Below, in pieces: positions 1 to 7,760 of a DNA stretch of 31,612 bases (its first letter is position 1; each line of letters begins with the position of its first letter). Origin of the DNA: a bacterium (GTDB lineage Bacteria; UBP13; UBA5359); contig JAQUEL010000013.1 in NCBI GenBank assembly GCA_028685295.1, forward strand, positions 1-31,612, read 5' to 3'. Position numbers and translations under genes: made by a program. The notes below the pieces were generated by a model. It searched no databases. It saw only the letters and a program-made list of their open reading frames with translations, and was not told where the DNA came from.

Positions 1-98
1 AAGCCGGTACCCGCGTCATGAGCACCCATATTCGATTTAGTCAGCTAAATTAATTATTCGACGTAAAATTTTGATTTCCTGCACATTACGAAATAAAT

Positions 99-431
99 TT
101 ATTCTCTGATAATAAATATCTTGTCCAGTCCGGTTATTTCAAAAACTTTCTTTACTTGATCAGAATAACAGAGCTCTACATTGCCGCCAACTTCTCTGGC
201 TCTTTTTAGAATACCTACCAGCACTCCCAGGCCAGCAGTATCTATATAATCCACCCTCGTAAGATCAAAGATCAAATGATGTTTACCTTCGGCAATAAGA
301 TTCAGTGCAGCTTGTTTGACCCTGGGCGAAGTGTAGACATCCATTTCACCCGAAAGATTGACATATGGATTGCCCTCTTCATAGGCGACTTCGACCTTAA
401 GGTCCATCTGCCTGTCTATTCTGTTATCCAT
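99..431 (-). CDS. STAS-domain anti-sigma factor antagonist (SpoIIAA/RsbV-like)
   Basis: This 110-residue protein is a single STAS domain, the usual length for the family. Such proteins bind anti-sigma kinases and free a sigma factor, and are switched off by phosphorylation. The core reads NLSGEMDVYTSP (about residues 25–36), then IFDLTRVDYIDTAGLGVLVG (residues 54–73), which is the region carrying the phosphoacceptor. Here that site is D64-T65-A66-G67, so Thr65 is the only hydroxyl residue where SpoIIAA has two serines. The ATG at 431 is well supported by AGGAGGT a few bases upstream. No anti-sigma kinase or sigma factor is visible, but the window ends 98 bases past the stop, so partners could lie just outside. 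The family call is firm; the specific sigma pathway is unknown. Confidence 0.9.
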   Translation of the reverse strand: MDNRIDRQMDLKVEVAYEEGNPYVNLSGEMDVYTSPRVKQAALNLIAEGKHHLIFDLTRVDYIDTAGLGVLVGILKRAREVGGNVELCYSDQVKKVFEITGLDKIFIIRE

Positions 432-659
432 CCTTTACCTCCTAACAGCCTTCCCTGTCGGGGATTATGCCGCACGCTCGGTCTGGTCTTATGCATGTAC
501 GCGGATTAAAAACCATCCAAAAGCTTGCCCGCCGCAATACCTGCAATTTTAAAGCCAAAAGAGCTGACAAGCAGACCTTCCGGGCTTTGCTTTAATCCTG
601 ATTATCAGCCGGCCATCCACACGAGAAGCAACATAGCGGAAGTACTGTAATAAAGAGGA

Positions 660-1343
660 TTAGCTGGCGCGTAAGAGGCGTTTCTCAGCTTTGAGCTCCT
701 GAATAGCTATGGTAGCCATGCCTCGTGTAGCACTTTCAATGGTTACCCCCAGCTTAGCTTCTATATGTTCACGTTGTTTTTCATTGGAAATACCCATTTC
801 CTCACAGATAGTGAAAAGAAGTTTGCGCTGTCCCTCGGTTATCCTATCCCCTTCGCTCCATCGCTCCGGTTCTGCCGAATAGCGTATACCAACCTCTTCA
901 TCATCGGCTTCATACAACTCCAGGCCAACGCCGAAGAGTGTAGCCGCTTTCTTTAATCCATCTGTTATGGCCCCTTTGATATCGTTCTCCTCATTGCCGG
1001 TTATAGCCTTTGTCCCAACTTGCATACGACTACCCATAGAGGGTATGGTCAGACATACCAAAGCCGACCAATAAGATGGATAAGCAACGCTCTCTCCGGT
1101 ACGCTTATCAGTGTGCCGTTCAGCCTGATGCTTCTGTACGGATATGACCTCGAAACTCCATCTGTTACCGGTAGCTCTATTTAATCGCTCTATAACCTTA
1201 TGCCCTTCGATGTAATCCAGCTTTTTCCCATAAGCACCCTCACGAGATTTGATATCTTTACGGTCAAAAGGTCTGATCAGTTCCTCTTCCGAAAAAGCTC
1301 TCTCCATATTCATAATTTTTATGAGGTTCTCCACTCGGCTCAC
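660..1343 (-). CDS. Rad52/Rad22-family single-strand annealing DNA repair protein
   Basis: The 227-residue protein matches the Rad52/Rad22 recombination mediator fold, which anneals complementary single strands in repair or recombination. Visible family features are RPFDRKDIKSREG near residues 24–36, LDYIEGHKVIERLNRATGNRWSFEV at about 42–66, and a conserved core with PSYWSALVCLTI, KAITGNEENDIKGAITDGLKKAATLFGVGLELY. The C-terminal part (about 165–227, EGDRITEGQRKLLFTICEEMGI) resembles the short helical tail often seen on phage-type members. The start is GTG at 1343, with AAAGGAG a few bases upstream; ATG codons further in are less well placed. It is flanked by spacer on both sides and has its own promoter candidate. 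Most bacterial members are in phages or plasmids, but no phage genes are near. Confidence 0.8.
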   Translation of the reverse strand: MSRVENLIKIMNMERAFSEEELIRPFDRKDIKSREGAYGKKLDYIEGHKVIERLNRATGNRWSFEVISVQKHQAERHTDKRTGESVAYPSYWSALVCLTIPSMGSRMQVGTKAITGNEENDIKGAITDGLKKAATLFGVGLELYEADDEEVGIRYSAEPERWSEGDRITEGQRKLLFTICEEMGISNEKQREHIEAKLGVTIESATRGMATIAIQELKAEKRLLRAS

Positions 1344-1408
1344 CTTGCTCCTTTAAGGGCTACAGTAAAGATGATAACCCTTAAAAATGTATAAGTTTTC
1401 CATTTATA

Positions 1409-1437
1409 ATTATACACTTGGAGCGCCATTGCCGCAA
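1409..1437 (-). promoter_or_regulatory. Candidate sigma-70 type promoter for the Rad52-like gene
   Basis: On the minus strand a perfect TATAAT (1409–1414) is preceded, after exactly 17 bases, by TTGCGG (1432–1437). It stands 66 bases upstream of the GTG at 1343. The -10 is excellent and the -35 matches only the TTG part of the consensus. It begins right after a stem-loop (1441–1460), which would separate this gene from the upstream ANTAR gene. Confidence 0.5.
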
Positions 1438-1440
1438 CAA

Positions 1441-1460
1441 CCTGCCATAACCCCGGCAGG
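1441..1460 (-). terminator. Weak stem-loop between the ANTAR gene and the Rad52-like gene
   Basis: CCTGCC (1441–1446) and GGCAGG (1455–1460) form a 6-bp GC-rich stem with an 8-base loop. On the minus strand it is followed by TTGTTG rather than a clean T-run, so it is at best a weak intrinsic terminator. Its place downstream of the response regulator and just before a promoter candidate fits a transcription boundary. Confidence 0.3.
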
Positions 1461-1512
1461 CTGCTGCTATAGCCTTCAGCCTAATTATGCTTGAGTGTTC
1501 TACTTCAGCCAG

Positions 1513-1547
1513 GCTCTTTTAATTACTGGAACAGGCATTAAAAGAGC
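1513..1547 (-). other. Perfect 11-bp inverted repeat at the 3' end of the ANTAR gene
   Basis: GCTCTTTTAAT (1513–1523) and ATTAAAAGAGC (1537–1547) are perfect complements separated by 13 bases. The right arm contains the last codons and stop of the ANTAR response regulator (stop at 1538–1540). There is no T-run after the stem, so it is not a canonical terminator. It may instead protect or regulate the 3' end of the message. Confidence 0.5.
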
Positions 1548-2122
1548 TTGTGCGCCGTAATAATAGCACGAGCAATATCGACTACCTTCATTCCTTCCTG
1601 GCTGCTTCTTTGCCGCAACATGCTGAAAGCTTTCTCTTCATCCACACGACAACGTTCCATAAGGATACCTTTAGCCTTTTCAACATCAGACCGTACATCG
1701 AGGGCCCGATTAAGATTGCCGACTTCGCGCCTGAGAAAATCCAGTTCCCTAAAACGAGAAATAGCCATATCTATAGCCGGCATCAAGTCCTGCTCCGATA
1801 CAGGCTTTATAAGATAAGCAAAGGCTCCCGCATCCGTAGCTGATTTGACCAACTCTCGTTCACTATAGGCCGTAAGCATAATTATGGGAATAGGGTGGAT
1901 CTCCATTATTTTACGAGCCGCCGTAATACCATCCATACCGGGCATTCGAATGTCCATAATGGCTAGATCAGGTGTAGTCTTAACTATCATCTCGATAGCT
2001 TCCTCACCGGTACAAGCATCACCCACCACCTGATGCCCCAGGTTGATCAATTGAGCTTTAAGCGTCATCAATCTTATTGCTTCATCATCAGCAATTATTA
2101 CCTTCATTCCCATAGACAGCAA
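1538..2122 (-). CDS. Response regulator with ANTAR RNA-binding output domain
   Basis: The 194-residue protein has a receiver domain (about residues 6–120) with the acidic pair D12-D13, phosphoacceptor D57 in LAIMDIRMPGMDG, and the late conserved Lys in YLIKPVS. It is followed by a helical ANTAR domain (about 130–190, DVEKAKGILMERCRVDEEKAFSMLRQRS). ANTAR domains bind tandem RNA hairpins and stop premature transcription termination. The upstream histidine kinase overlaps it by 35 bases, so the two should form a two-component pair, as in EutW/EutV-type systems. A TTG at 2122 is taken as the start because AAGGAGG lies six bases before it; ATGs at 2113 and 2107 are alternatives with poorer spacing. 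The RNA targets are not identifiable here. Confidence 0.92.
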   Translation of the reverse strand: MLSMGMKVIIADDEAIRLMTLKAQLINLGHQVVGDACTGEEAIEMIVKTTPDLAIMDIRMPGMDGITAARKIMEIHPIPIIMLTAYSERELVKSATDAGAFAYLIKPVSEQDLMPAIDMAISRFRELDFLRREVGNLNRALDVRSDVEKAKGILMERCRVDEEKAFSMLRQRSSQEGMKVVDIARAIITAHKLF

Positions 2123-4454
2123 AGTTGTCCTCCTTCATGTCCTTGGCAAATCTTATATGCCATACGGCACCCTGATCATTATGATATGTCAGGGTGCCGT
2201 GCAGATCACGCTCTACCAAATTGCGAACTATCTGCAATCCCAGATGACTGTGAGAATCGATGTCAAAGCCTTCAGGTATACCCTTTCCGTCATCTCTGAC
2301 TACCAGAGAAACAAACCGCTCTTCCTCGCTCATTTCGACGCTGACCCGACCTTTTTCTTTACCTTCAAAGGCATGCTTGATAGTATTTATCAATAGCTCG
2401 TTCAATACCAGTGCCAGATATGTAGCCTGCTTTGAACGCAGAAATATTCTGTTGCCTGTAACGCTGAAACATACCGTTTTTCCTGAATCGGCCATATCCC
2501 CAACAATATCTATAATCCGCTGGGAAATATGCTTCATATCGGTCAGCTCGACATCTTCATGCGATAACAGATCGTGAACAGCTGCTATACTCTTTATTCT
2601 ATTGATACTGTTGTGCAAAATCTCGTGAGAAGGCCTGCCGGTAGTTTGAAGCATCTCCAGCGAAAGCAAGTCCGCTACTGCCTGAAGATTATTCTTGACG
2701 CGATGGTGGACCTCCTGCATAATTACACTTAATTGTCGAGAATAATTTTGGACCTGATCAAAGAGCCGAGCGTTATGCACAGCGATAGCCGCCTGATCGG
2801 CAAAAGCCCAAAAAAGTCTGATTTCCGCCTCATTGAACTGTTTCTTGTGACGACAATAGATCTCCAGAACACCTATAGTTTCACCCTGACATATAAGAGG
2901 TACGCCCAGGTAAGAGTGCAAGCCGTGATTATCAGCCGTCCTGTGTGCAGTTAAACGAGGATCAATAGCAACATCCGGTATTATAACCGGCCTGCCGTCC
3001 TTAATTACACTGATACTCAGCACCTCGCCCTTACTTCGGTCGCCATACTCTCCGGACAGATCCTCACTCATTCCCAAACTGGAAAAGATCTTCAATGCGC
3101 CACTCTCTTCATCTATGAGACGAATAGAGCAGAGAATACCGTTCATGACATGTGCCGCCAATTGCACTATCGTATCCAGAACGAACTTTAAATCCAGTGT
3201 AGATGCTATCGATGCCACCACGCGTACCAGTGTTGTCAATTCATTTATACGATGTTCCATGCTGTCATAAAGCTGATTATTCTCTATCGCGATGGCCACC
3301 TGAGTAGCAAAAGTCATCATAAGAGCTCGGTCATCCACCGTCAGAGGATGACCAAAGGGCAAGATTACAGCCATAATACCTGTAGACCTGTTTTTGATAG
3401 CCAGAGGCAGCAATACTGCCAGACAATTGTCAGGATAACTGATAAGTTCAAATATTTCCGGAGCTTCCTCATAATCGACAGACTGCGGATTGCCTGTAGC
3501 CAAAACCGCCGTTACAGCCCGTCCTCTTTTGAGCGGTTCATCGGGCAGGTCTTCCACTGTATAACCACAATATGAATCCAGCCGCAGTTCCTCTCTCTCA
3601 TCAAAGAGAAAGACCAGACAGGCACGAGCCTCAAAGATGGATGCTATCGACCATAATATCTTTTGCATCACGGCTTCAAGTGCCATCAGGGAATTTATAG
3701 CCCCGGAAATATCGCTCAGGGCAGCAATCTGCTGATTACGCATCTCCAGTTCCGAGCATAAAGCCGTATTTCGAACAGCAGCAGCAGCCTGATGCGCCAC
3801 GCTGGTCAGCAACCTTCCGGCCTCAGGCCTAAAATCCTCATCTTTATCTGAAAAAACTATCAATGCGCCTACAGGCCTGTCATCATAAATAAGCGGCGCA
3901 ACAAGAAGCCCGCCGACGCCCTCAGACTTGTAAAGCTTACGCTTGTCGGCCATGAGATCATCTTCTAAATTTACCTGGACGGTGCGGCTCTCGCGAATAG
4001 CCATACCCACAATTTCATCAGGCGGGCAAGAGCAGTAAGCGGATAGGAATAACCGACTCAGACCATAGTATCCATCGATATCAATTATATCGTGAGCTTC
4101 ATTATATTTTAGGCAGATGCATCTTTTGACCTGCAATATATGCATAGCATAAGAAATAATCGCCTGTACGGCTTGCTCCGGGCCTGCTGTATGAGCAAGA
4201 GATTGTCCCAGGCTGAAAAGGAGCGATAGCTCTCCGATGCGCTTCTGTAATTGCAGTTCTATCTCATCCGTCGAAACGGCCGGATCTGATAACAACTGAA
4301 GCAACGCTGCCTCAGCTTTAAACGGATTCTCTTCAGCATCTGGAATAGCAATAACAGCCTTAGTCAAACGCCGGTGGTACAAAGCTATAATCACAGTCGG
4401 TACAAGCGCGACTACGATAAGCAAAAGAATATACCCGAATCGAAATTCCGTCAC
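2088..4454 (-). CDS. Membrane-anchored sensor histidine kinase with three GAF domains
   Basis: The 788-residue kinase starts with one transmembrane helix (about residues 7–27) and a short linker. Three consecutive GAF sensor domains follow (about 75–230, 245–395 and 408–562). The kinase core is of the HisKA_2 type: EVHHRVKNNLQAV carries the phospho-accepting histidine at 583/584, followed by an ATPase domain with N-box NELLINTIKHAF (from 685), DDGKGIP (from 721) and LGLQIV. HisKA_2 kinases commonly pair with ANTAR regulators, and here the ANTAR gene starts inside the kinase's last codons. The start is GTG at 4454, with GGGAG seven bases upstream. The first GAF has a cysteine-rich stretch (AYCSCPP, about 139–145) that might bind a ligand or cofactor; the signal is unknown. 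Confidence 0.93.
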   Translation of the reverse strand: MTEFRFGYILLLIVVALVPTVIIALYHRRLTKAVIAIPDAEENPFKAEAALLQLLSDPAVSTDEIELQLQKRIGELSLLFSLGQSLAHTAGPEQAVQAIISYAMHILQVKRCICLKYNEAHDIIDIDGYYGLSRLFLSAYCSCPPDEIVGMAIRESRTVQVNLEDDLMADKRKLYKSEGVGGLLVAPLIYDDRPVGALIVFSDKDEDFRPEAGRLLTSVAHQAAAAVRNTALCSELEMRNQQIAALSDISGAINSLMALEAVMQKILWSIASIFEARACLVFLFDEREELRLDSYCGYTVEDLPDEPLKRGRAVTAVLATGNPQSVDYEEAPEIFELISYPDNCLAVLLPLAIKNRSTGIMAVILPFGHPLTVDDRALMMTFATQVAIAIENNQLYDSMEHRINELTTLVRVVASIASTLDLKFVLDTIVQLAAHVMNGILCSIRLIDEESGALKIFSSLGMSEDLSGEYGDRSKGEVLSISVIKDGRPVIIPDVAIDPRLTAHRTADNHGLHSYLGVPLICQGETIGVLEIYCRHKKQFNEAEIRLFWAFADQAAIAVHNARLFDQVQNYSRQLSVIMQEVHHRVKNNLQAVADLLSLEMLQTTGRPSHEILHNSINRIKSIAAVHDLLSHEDVELTDMKHISQRIIDIVGDMADSGKTVCFSVTGNRIFLRSKQATYLALVLNELLINTIKHAFEGKEKGRVSVEMSEEERFVSLVVRDDGKGIPEGFDIDSHSHLGLQIVRNLVERDLHGTLTYHNDQGAVWHIRFAKDMKEDNFAVYGNEGNNC

Positions 4455-4498
4455 AGTCAGACTCCCGCAAGCCGGTATTCAGGCTGTTACATAGCTGA

Positions 4499-5704
4499 CT
4501 AAGGGCAATAATCGAATCCTATAATAACAGTTATGCAATCCTTCTCTTTGTCAACCTGCATATCCTTTATGCTAAGAAGATTACAAATACGGCGTCCCTC
4601 TCTGGTAGCAGATCGGCTGACTATTACTTTGGAAGAACGATAATCGAAGTGATCGGCATTGCCGGTTTTGTGGATGCCGTATCCCCTATCCGAAAGAGCT
4701 TTCGCCACCTGATCAGCCATGCCGGCTATACCGCACCCATTTAAAACTTCTACGCTTGCCGGCTTGCTACCGCTCTCCTTTTTCTCCTCAAATGGCGGGA
4801 AGAAGATGTTGTTGATCTCTCTGTAGGCAGCCTCAGGGTCTATCTGCCAAAAGCTTATACCTCCGATATTGGTTGGGGCCCCCGGAAGAGTAGCGGCCTT
4901 AATTGCCAGCTGATCCTCTTTTTTCATTATCTTGGCCAGGGCAATAAGGTCTTTTGTCGGCATATCGGTTTTGATATTTTCCCGAAGCTGCTCCATCAAT
5001 GAGGGCAATCTGGCTATATTGTAAGCACACATAAAACGCTTGCTGACAGCCTGAACAAACTGCTGCTGGCGTCCTATACGAGTGATATCTCCCATAACAT
5101 CATGGCGGAAGCGAACAAAGCCCATAGCTTGCTCACCGTTAAGATGCTGTAGGCCGGGATGCAAGTCTATATTTAATTTTTGAGACCGATCGCGATAACG
5201 CATTCTCTTATCTACAACTATATCCACTCCGCCCAGAGCATCTATAAAAGATTTAAAGCCGTCAAAATTAACGATGATGTAATAGTCCACGGGCAAGCCT
5301 ATTACACTCTGAAGAGTATCTTTGGTCAGCTCTATACCGCCGTGAGCAAAGGCTGCATTCATCTTCTCCATGCCGTATCCCGGTATATCTACTCTGGAAT
5401 CACGAGGTATGGAGAGAATACCCATATACTTATTCTTTAAATTCATCCGGACCAGCATTATAGTATCTGTTCGCTGATGTTCCTCAACTCCATCCACACC
5501 TACAAGGAGAAGGGTGAGCTCCTCCCTGCCCTGAAAGGGCGGATTGAATATATCGATAGGGCCCTTGATACCCTTCCAAAGAGAATATACCTGAACCAAT
5601 AACACTGCCAGGATAGCGGCAATGGCAATTAAAATGAGATTATCTATGATATCCCGCTTATTCTTATGCCTTAATCCTTTACTATCGCTATTCCGATCAA
5701 CCAT
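4499..5704 (-). CDS. LytR-CpsA-Psr (LCP) family cell-wall glycopolymer ligase with LytR_C domain
   Basis: LCP proteins transfer lipid-linked anionic glycopolymers onto peptidoglycan outside the membrane. This 401-residue protein has a short cytoplasmic N-terminus, one membrane helix (about residues 21–43) and the LCP catalytic domain (about 65–230). The latter shows the usual Arg/Asp set: RTDTIMLVR (78–86), SIPRDSRV (98–105) and RFRHD...DITRIGRQQQF. A LytR_C domain follows at about 315–400 (VEVLNGCGIAGMADQVAKALSDRGY). Its ATG at 5704 overlaps the YqeK stop in TAATG, so the pair is translationally coupled. The combination with a tagO/wecA-like transferase elsewhere in the window fits a lipid-linked glycan attachment pathway. 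A few LCP members have been argued to be phosphatases; I cannot tell which acts here. Confidence 0.92.
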   Translation of the reverse strand: MVDRNSDSKGLRHKNKRDIIDNLILIAIAAILAVLLVQVYSLWKGIKGPIDIFNPPFQGREELTLLLVGVDGVEEHQRTDTIMLVRMNLKNKYMGILSIPRDSRVDIPGYGMEKMNAAFAHGGIELTKDTLQSVIGLPVDYYIIVNFDGFKSFIDALGGVDIVVDKRMRYRDRSQKLNIDLHPGLQHLNGEQAMGFVRFRHDVMGDITRIGRQQQFVQAVSKRFMCAYNIARLPSLMEQLRENIKTDMPTKDLIALAKIMKKEDQLAIKAATLPGAPTNIGGISFWQIDPEAAYREINNIFFPPFEEKKESGSKPASVEVLNGCGIAGMADQVAKALSDRGYGIHKTGNADHFDYRSSKVIVSRSATREGRRICNLLSIKDMQVDKEKDCITVIIGFDYCP

Positions 5705-6282
5705 TAACCTCTCCGGTGCATATGCCTTTTCAGCAGATCGTTTCTGGCAGCAATAGTCCGGCTGTGGATAATGGTTCTTCTATGAAGCAAGCGATTTATC
5801 GTCCTCTCCTGAAGCATCAGAACGGCTTCGTCGAGGTCACGGCGGCTCAGTTCTCTAAGCTCATCTACCCCGGGAAACGTTCGTTCCGGCTCGATGGCAT
5901 CCGCCAGATATATTATCTTATCCAGACAGGTCATTTCACTGTCTCCGGTCGTATGCCTTGCTATTGCTCTCAGAATATCCCTGTCTTCCACACCGAAACT
6001 CTTACTGGCAATTATAGCACCTACCGGGGCATGGAGTAAACCAGGCTCTAATCTCTCATCCTCATCGATTGCCAATCCTTCGGAAGCAGCCAGCTTCATC
6101 ATATCTTCAGGCGTAAGAGCCTTGGCGCAATCATGCAGCAAACCGGCTGTCTCAGCCTTCTCTCTGTCACACCCGTGTATCATGGCCAGATCAGCAGCAA
6201 CATCAGCCACTCCAATGGAATGCAGCAGCCGCTTGCGGCCAATCATTTTTTCAAGCTTCTTCTCGATCTCTTTGCGTTGCAA
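5704..6282 (-). CDS. yqeK: YqeK-type HD hydrolase, symmetrical diadenosine tetraphosphatase
   Basis: YqeK enzymes split Ap4A into two ADP with a di-iron or similar metal centre. The 192-residue protein has the HD-domain ligands in order: H21 (HSIGVADVA), H50-D51 (LLHDCAK), H84 (LLHAPVGA), H110 (ARHTTGD) and D128 (IIYLADAIEPER). The last two motifs are diagnostic for YqeK. I place the start at TTG 6282, which has GAGAGG exactly eight bases upstream; the longer TTG at 6312 has no ribosome site. In Bacillota yqeK usually sits between nadD and an LCP gene with rsfS after it. Here the LCP gene is next (1-base overlap), but nadD and rsfS are absent from the window. Confidence 0.9.
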   Translation of the reverse strand: MQRKEIEKKLEKMIGRKRLLHSIGVADVAADLAMIHGCDREKAETAGLLHDCAKALTPEDMMKLAASEGLAIDEDERLEPGLLHAPVGAIIASKSFGVEDRDILRAIARHTTGDSEMTCLDKIIYLADAIEPERTFPGVDELRELSRRDLDEAVLMLQERTINRLLHRRTIIHSRTIAARNDLLKRHMHRRG

Positions 6283-6459
6283 AATAGTAACCTCTCGCCT
6301 ACCGCCTTTCAAATGGCCGGTTTATTCTGTAAACTACGGCTCACTCTTCAGGGCTTTACGGATTTTACATCCGACAAATCCATTCCATAATATAAGAAAT
6401 CTTTCATATCAAATTTGGATAGTATCAGAATCAGGGGAAATTATCAATATTTGTTACTG

Positions 6460-6480
6460 CTTTGCAGGAATTCCGCAAAG
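6460..6480. promoter_or_regulatory. 21-base dyad-symmetric site, candidate operator
   Basis: The arms CTTTGC (6460–6465) and GCAAAG (6475–6480) enclose the self-complementary octamer GGAATTCC (6467–6474), with a single extra A at 6466. Almost every base takes part in the symmetry. It lies about 180 bases upstream of yqeK, so it could be an operator for that operon; no second copy was noticed in the window. Confidence 0.3.
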
Positions 6481-6572
6481 ATATATAAGACGGCAGTTAT
6501 GGAGGCAATTGGATAAGAATTCGGGAATAAGCATTTGCGGCTTGGGAAATCATACGAAGATAGATAGTCCGT

Positions 6573-6603
6573 AAAAGAGCCGAATAGAGGGAATTTTCGG
6601 CTT
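6573..6603 (-). terminator. Terminator-like hairpin downstream of the glycan locus
   Basis: On the minus strand AGCCGAA and TTCGGCT (arms at 6596–6602 and 6578–6584) form a perfect 7-bp stem with an 11-base loop, followed by CTTTTA (T-run opposite 6573–6576). It is 120 bases past the GH130 stop and is the most terminator-like element after the 17212–6724 gene set. Confidence 0.5.
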
Positions 6604-6624
6604 CAGGGAATACTTATCCCTTGA

Positions 6625-6711
6625 CCTCCTCTACAAAAGGAGGGGGCCAAGAGACAGCTCTCCGCCACCTGACGGCGGCAGGACATGGCCGTATCCACCT
6701 TTTACCTGCCG
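6625..6711. repeat. Cluster of short inverted repeats (REP-like)
   Basis: Three small hairpins stand next to each other: CCTCCT/AGGAGG (6625–6630 with 6638–6643), CCGCC/GGCGG (6662–6666 with 6674–6678) and CGGCAGG/CCTGCCG (6676–6682 with 6705–6711, sharing bases with the previous one). The density suggests an intergenic repeat element or an mRNA 3'-end structure. I found no second copy in this window. Confidence 0.4.
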
Positions 6712-6723
6712 AGCTTCAGAATA

Positions 6724-7743
6724 TTATCCTTGTTCTGCATAGCGTTCTATCCTTCCTCTATTCAACAGATAATCTATAAGCCGGCTTAATTTGCACGTAG
6801 CCAAGCAGATGCACCTGTCAGCCGCCCCATAGTAGATATAGAGGATATCACCGACGACGGCAGTGCCGGTAGGGAAAACGCAATCGCAGTAAAGCCCCGA
6901 GCACTCGTAATCATACTTCGGCTCTAGTATAGGTTCCGGCGTGCGTGCAATCACTTTTCGTGGATTCTCCAGATCAAGAAGCATGGCCCCGGCACGGTAT
7001 ATTCCCTTGCGGCAGACTGCATGATATATCAGCAGCCAGCCGTCATCCGTCCGCAGCGGCGGACAACCGGCGCCCATTTTCGTTTCCCACCAGTACCGGT
7101 CCCTGGCTAATAGAAAGCCATCGTTATAATCGAACAGGTCTTTCATAAAGGAGATCCTTATAGATGGGAAAGGTGTATCCGGCAGCTCCTTTTTCCGATG
7201 CAGAAGAACATATTTGCCTTTTATGCGCTCTGGGAAAAACATCACGTCACGGTTATCCGAATTGGCTTCGGTCAAGCGTCCCAACCGAATAAAGGTCTGC
7301 ATATCGGTAGACATGGCCAGGCCGGTATTGGTCAGGTTTTCTCTTATCAGCCGCGGCGCTCCTGCCGGACTGCCGGGCGCATAAGCCAGGCCTTCCGGGT
7401 TCAGCCAGTACTGCCGGGGAGGAAAAGGACGATAAGCATAGGTAATATAGTAAACCCCTTCAAATTTCACTATACGGGGGTCCTCGATACAGCCGGCATC
7501 AGGGCCGTCCGCACTGGGGGCCAGCACGGGATCGCTCGATACGCGTTCGAAGTTGATGCCGTCCCGGCTCTCCGCCAGACCAAGATAGATGCGGTGCAGT
7601 TCGTTATCTCCGGCAGCCCGGTAAAGCATGCGAAAGAGGCCGTCCTCATACCAAACGGCAGGATTGCAGACCGCCAGGTTCTCCCAGGAATTAAGGGGTT
7701 CGGGTTTAAGAACGGGATTGCCGGCATGTCTTTGTAGTTTCAT
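6724..7743 (-). CDS. GH130-family beta-mannoside phosphorylase or mannosidase-like enzyme
   Basis: GH130 enzymes phosphorolyse beta-mannosides to mannose 1-phosphate, and some members hydrolyse beta-1,2-mannosides. The 339-residue protein is a five-bladed beta-propeller by sequence pattern: N-terminal GNPVL near residue 8, NPAVWYEDGLFRMLYRAAG (about 27–45), GCIEDPRIVKFEGVYYITY (catalytic Asp in the EDPR motif), NRDVMFFPERIKGKYVLLHR, and KMGAGCPPLRTDDGWLLIYHAV. There is no signal peptide, so it acts in the cytoplasm on imported oligosaccharides. ATG 7743 has AAGGAG ten bases upstream. It closes the set of co-directional secreted glycan genes. The phosphate-binding residues that separate phosphorylases from hydrolases need an alignment, so the substrate stays open. 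Confidence 0.85.
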   Translation of the reverse strand: MKLQRHAGNPVLKPEPLNSWENLAVCNPAVWYEDGLFRMLYRAAGDNELHRIYLGLAESRDGINFERVSSDPVLAPSADGPDAGCIEDPRIVKFEGVYYITYAYRPFPPRQYWLNPEGLAYAPGSPAGAPRLIRENLTNTGLAMSTDMQTFIRLGRLTEANSDNRDVMFFPERIKGKYVLLHRKKELPDTPFPSIRISFMKDLFDYNDGFLLARDRYWWETKMGAGCPPLRTDDGWLLIYHAVCRKGIYRAGAMLLDLENPRKVIARTPEPILEPKYDYECSGLYCDCVFPTGTAVVGDILYIYYGAADRCICLATCKLSRLIDYLLNRGRIERYAEQG

Positions 7744-7760
7744 CGTTATATTGCTCCTTA

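Larger units (their letters stand above)
6283..6723. other. 440-base gene-free region with stem-loops between GH130 and yqeK
   Basis: I see no convincing ORF on either strand. The left part (6283–6420) is the yqeK leader; its minus strand is AT-rich around 6385–6415 (TTGATA, TATATT) but the spacing is too poor to call a promoter. The middle has a dyad at 6460–6480. The right part, just downstream of the GH130 stop, carries a run of stem-loops (6577–6711). Confidence 0.6.

Noticed and set aside
35-50. ATTTAG/CTAAAT hairpin downstream of the STAS gene as a terminator
   Set aside because: AT-only six-pair stem with no T-run on the minus strand; it could be chance in AT-rich spacer.
535-625. GCAAAGCC-containing stretch upstream of the STAS gene as a cyclic di-GMP riboswitch
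   Set aside because: The surrounding conserved helices and tetraloop receptor of that riboswitch are not visible, and the element is over 100 bases from the start codon.
4455-4500. Inverted repeat AGTCAG/CTGACT around the ribosome site of the histidine kinase gene, tempting as an ANTAR target or attenuator
   Set aside because: Only six pairs across a 34-base loop, and the inner AGCC/GGCT hairpin has an eight-base loop, not the tandem hexaloops ANTAR proteins bind.
5894-6574. Long plus-strand ORF (226 codons) over yqeK and the spacer
   Set aside because: Most of it is antisense to yqeK, it is serine-rich as expected for a shadow frame, and it has no recognisable domain.
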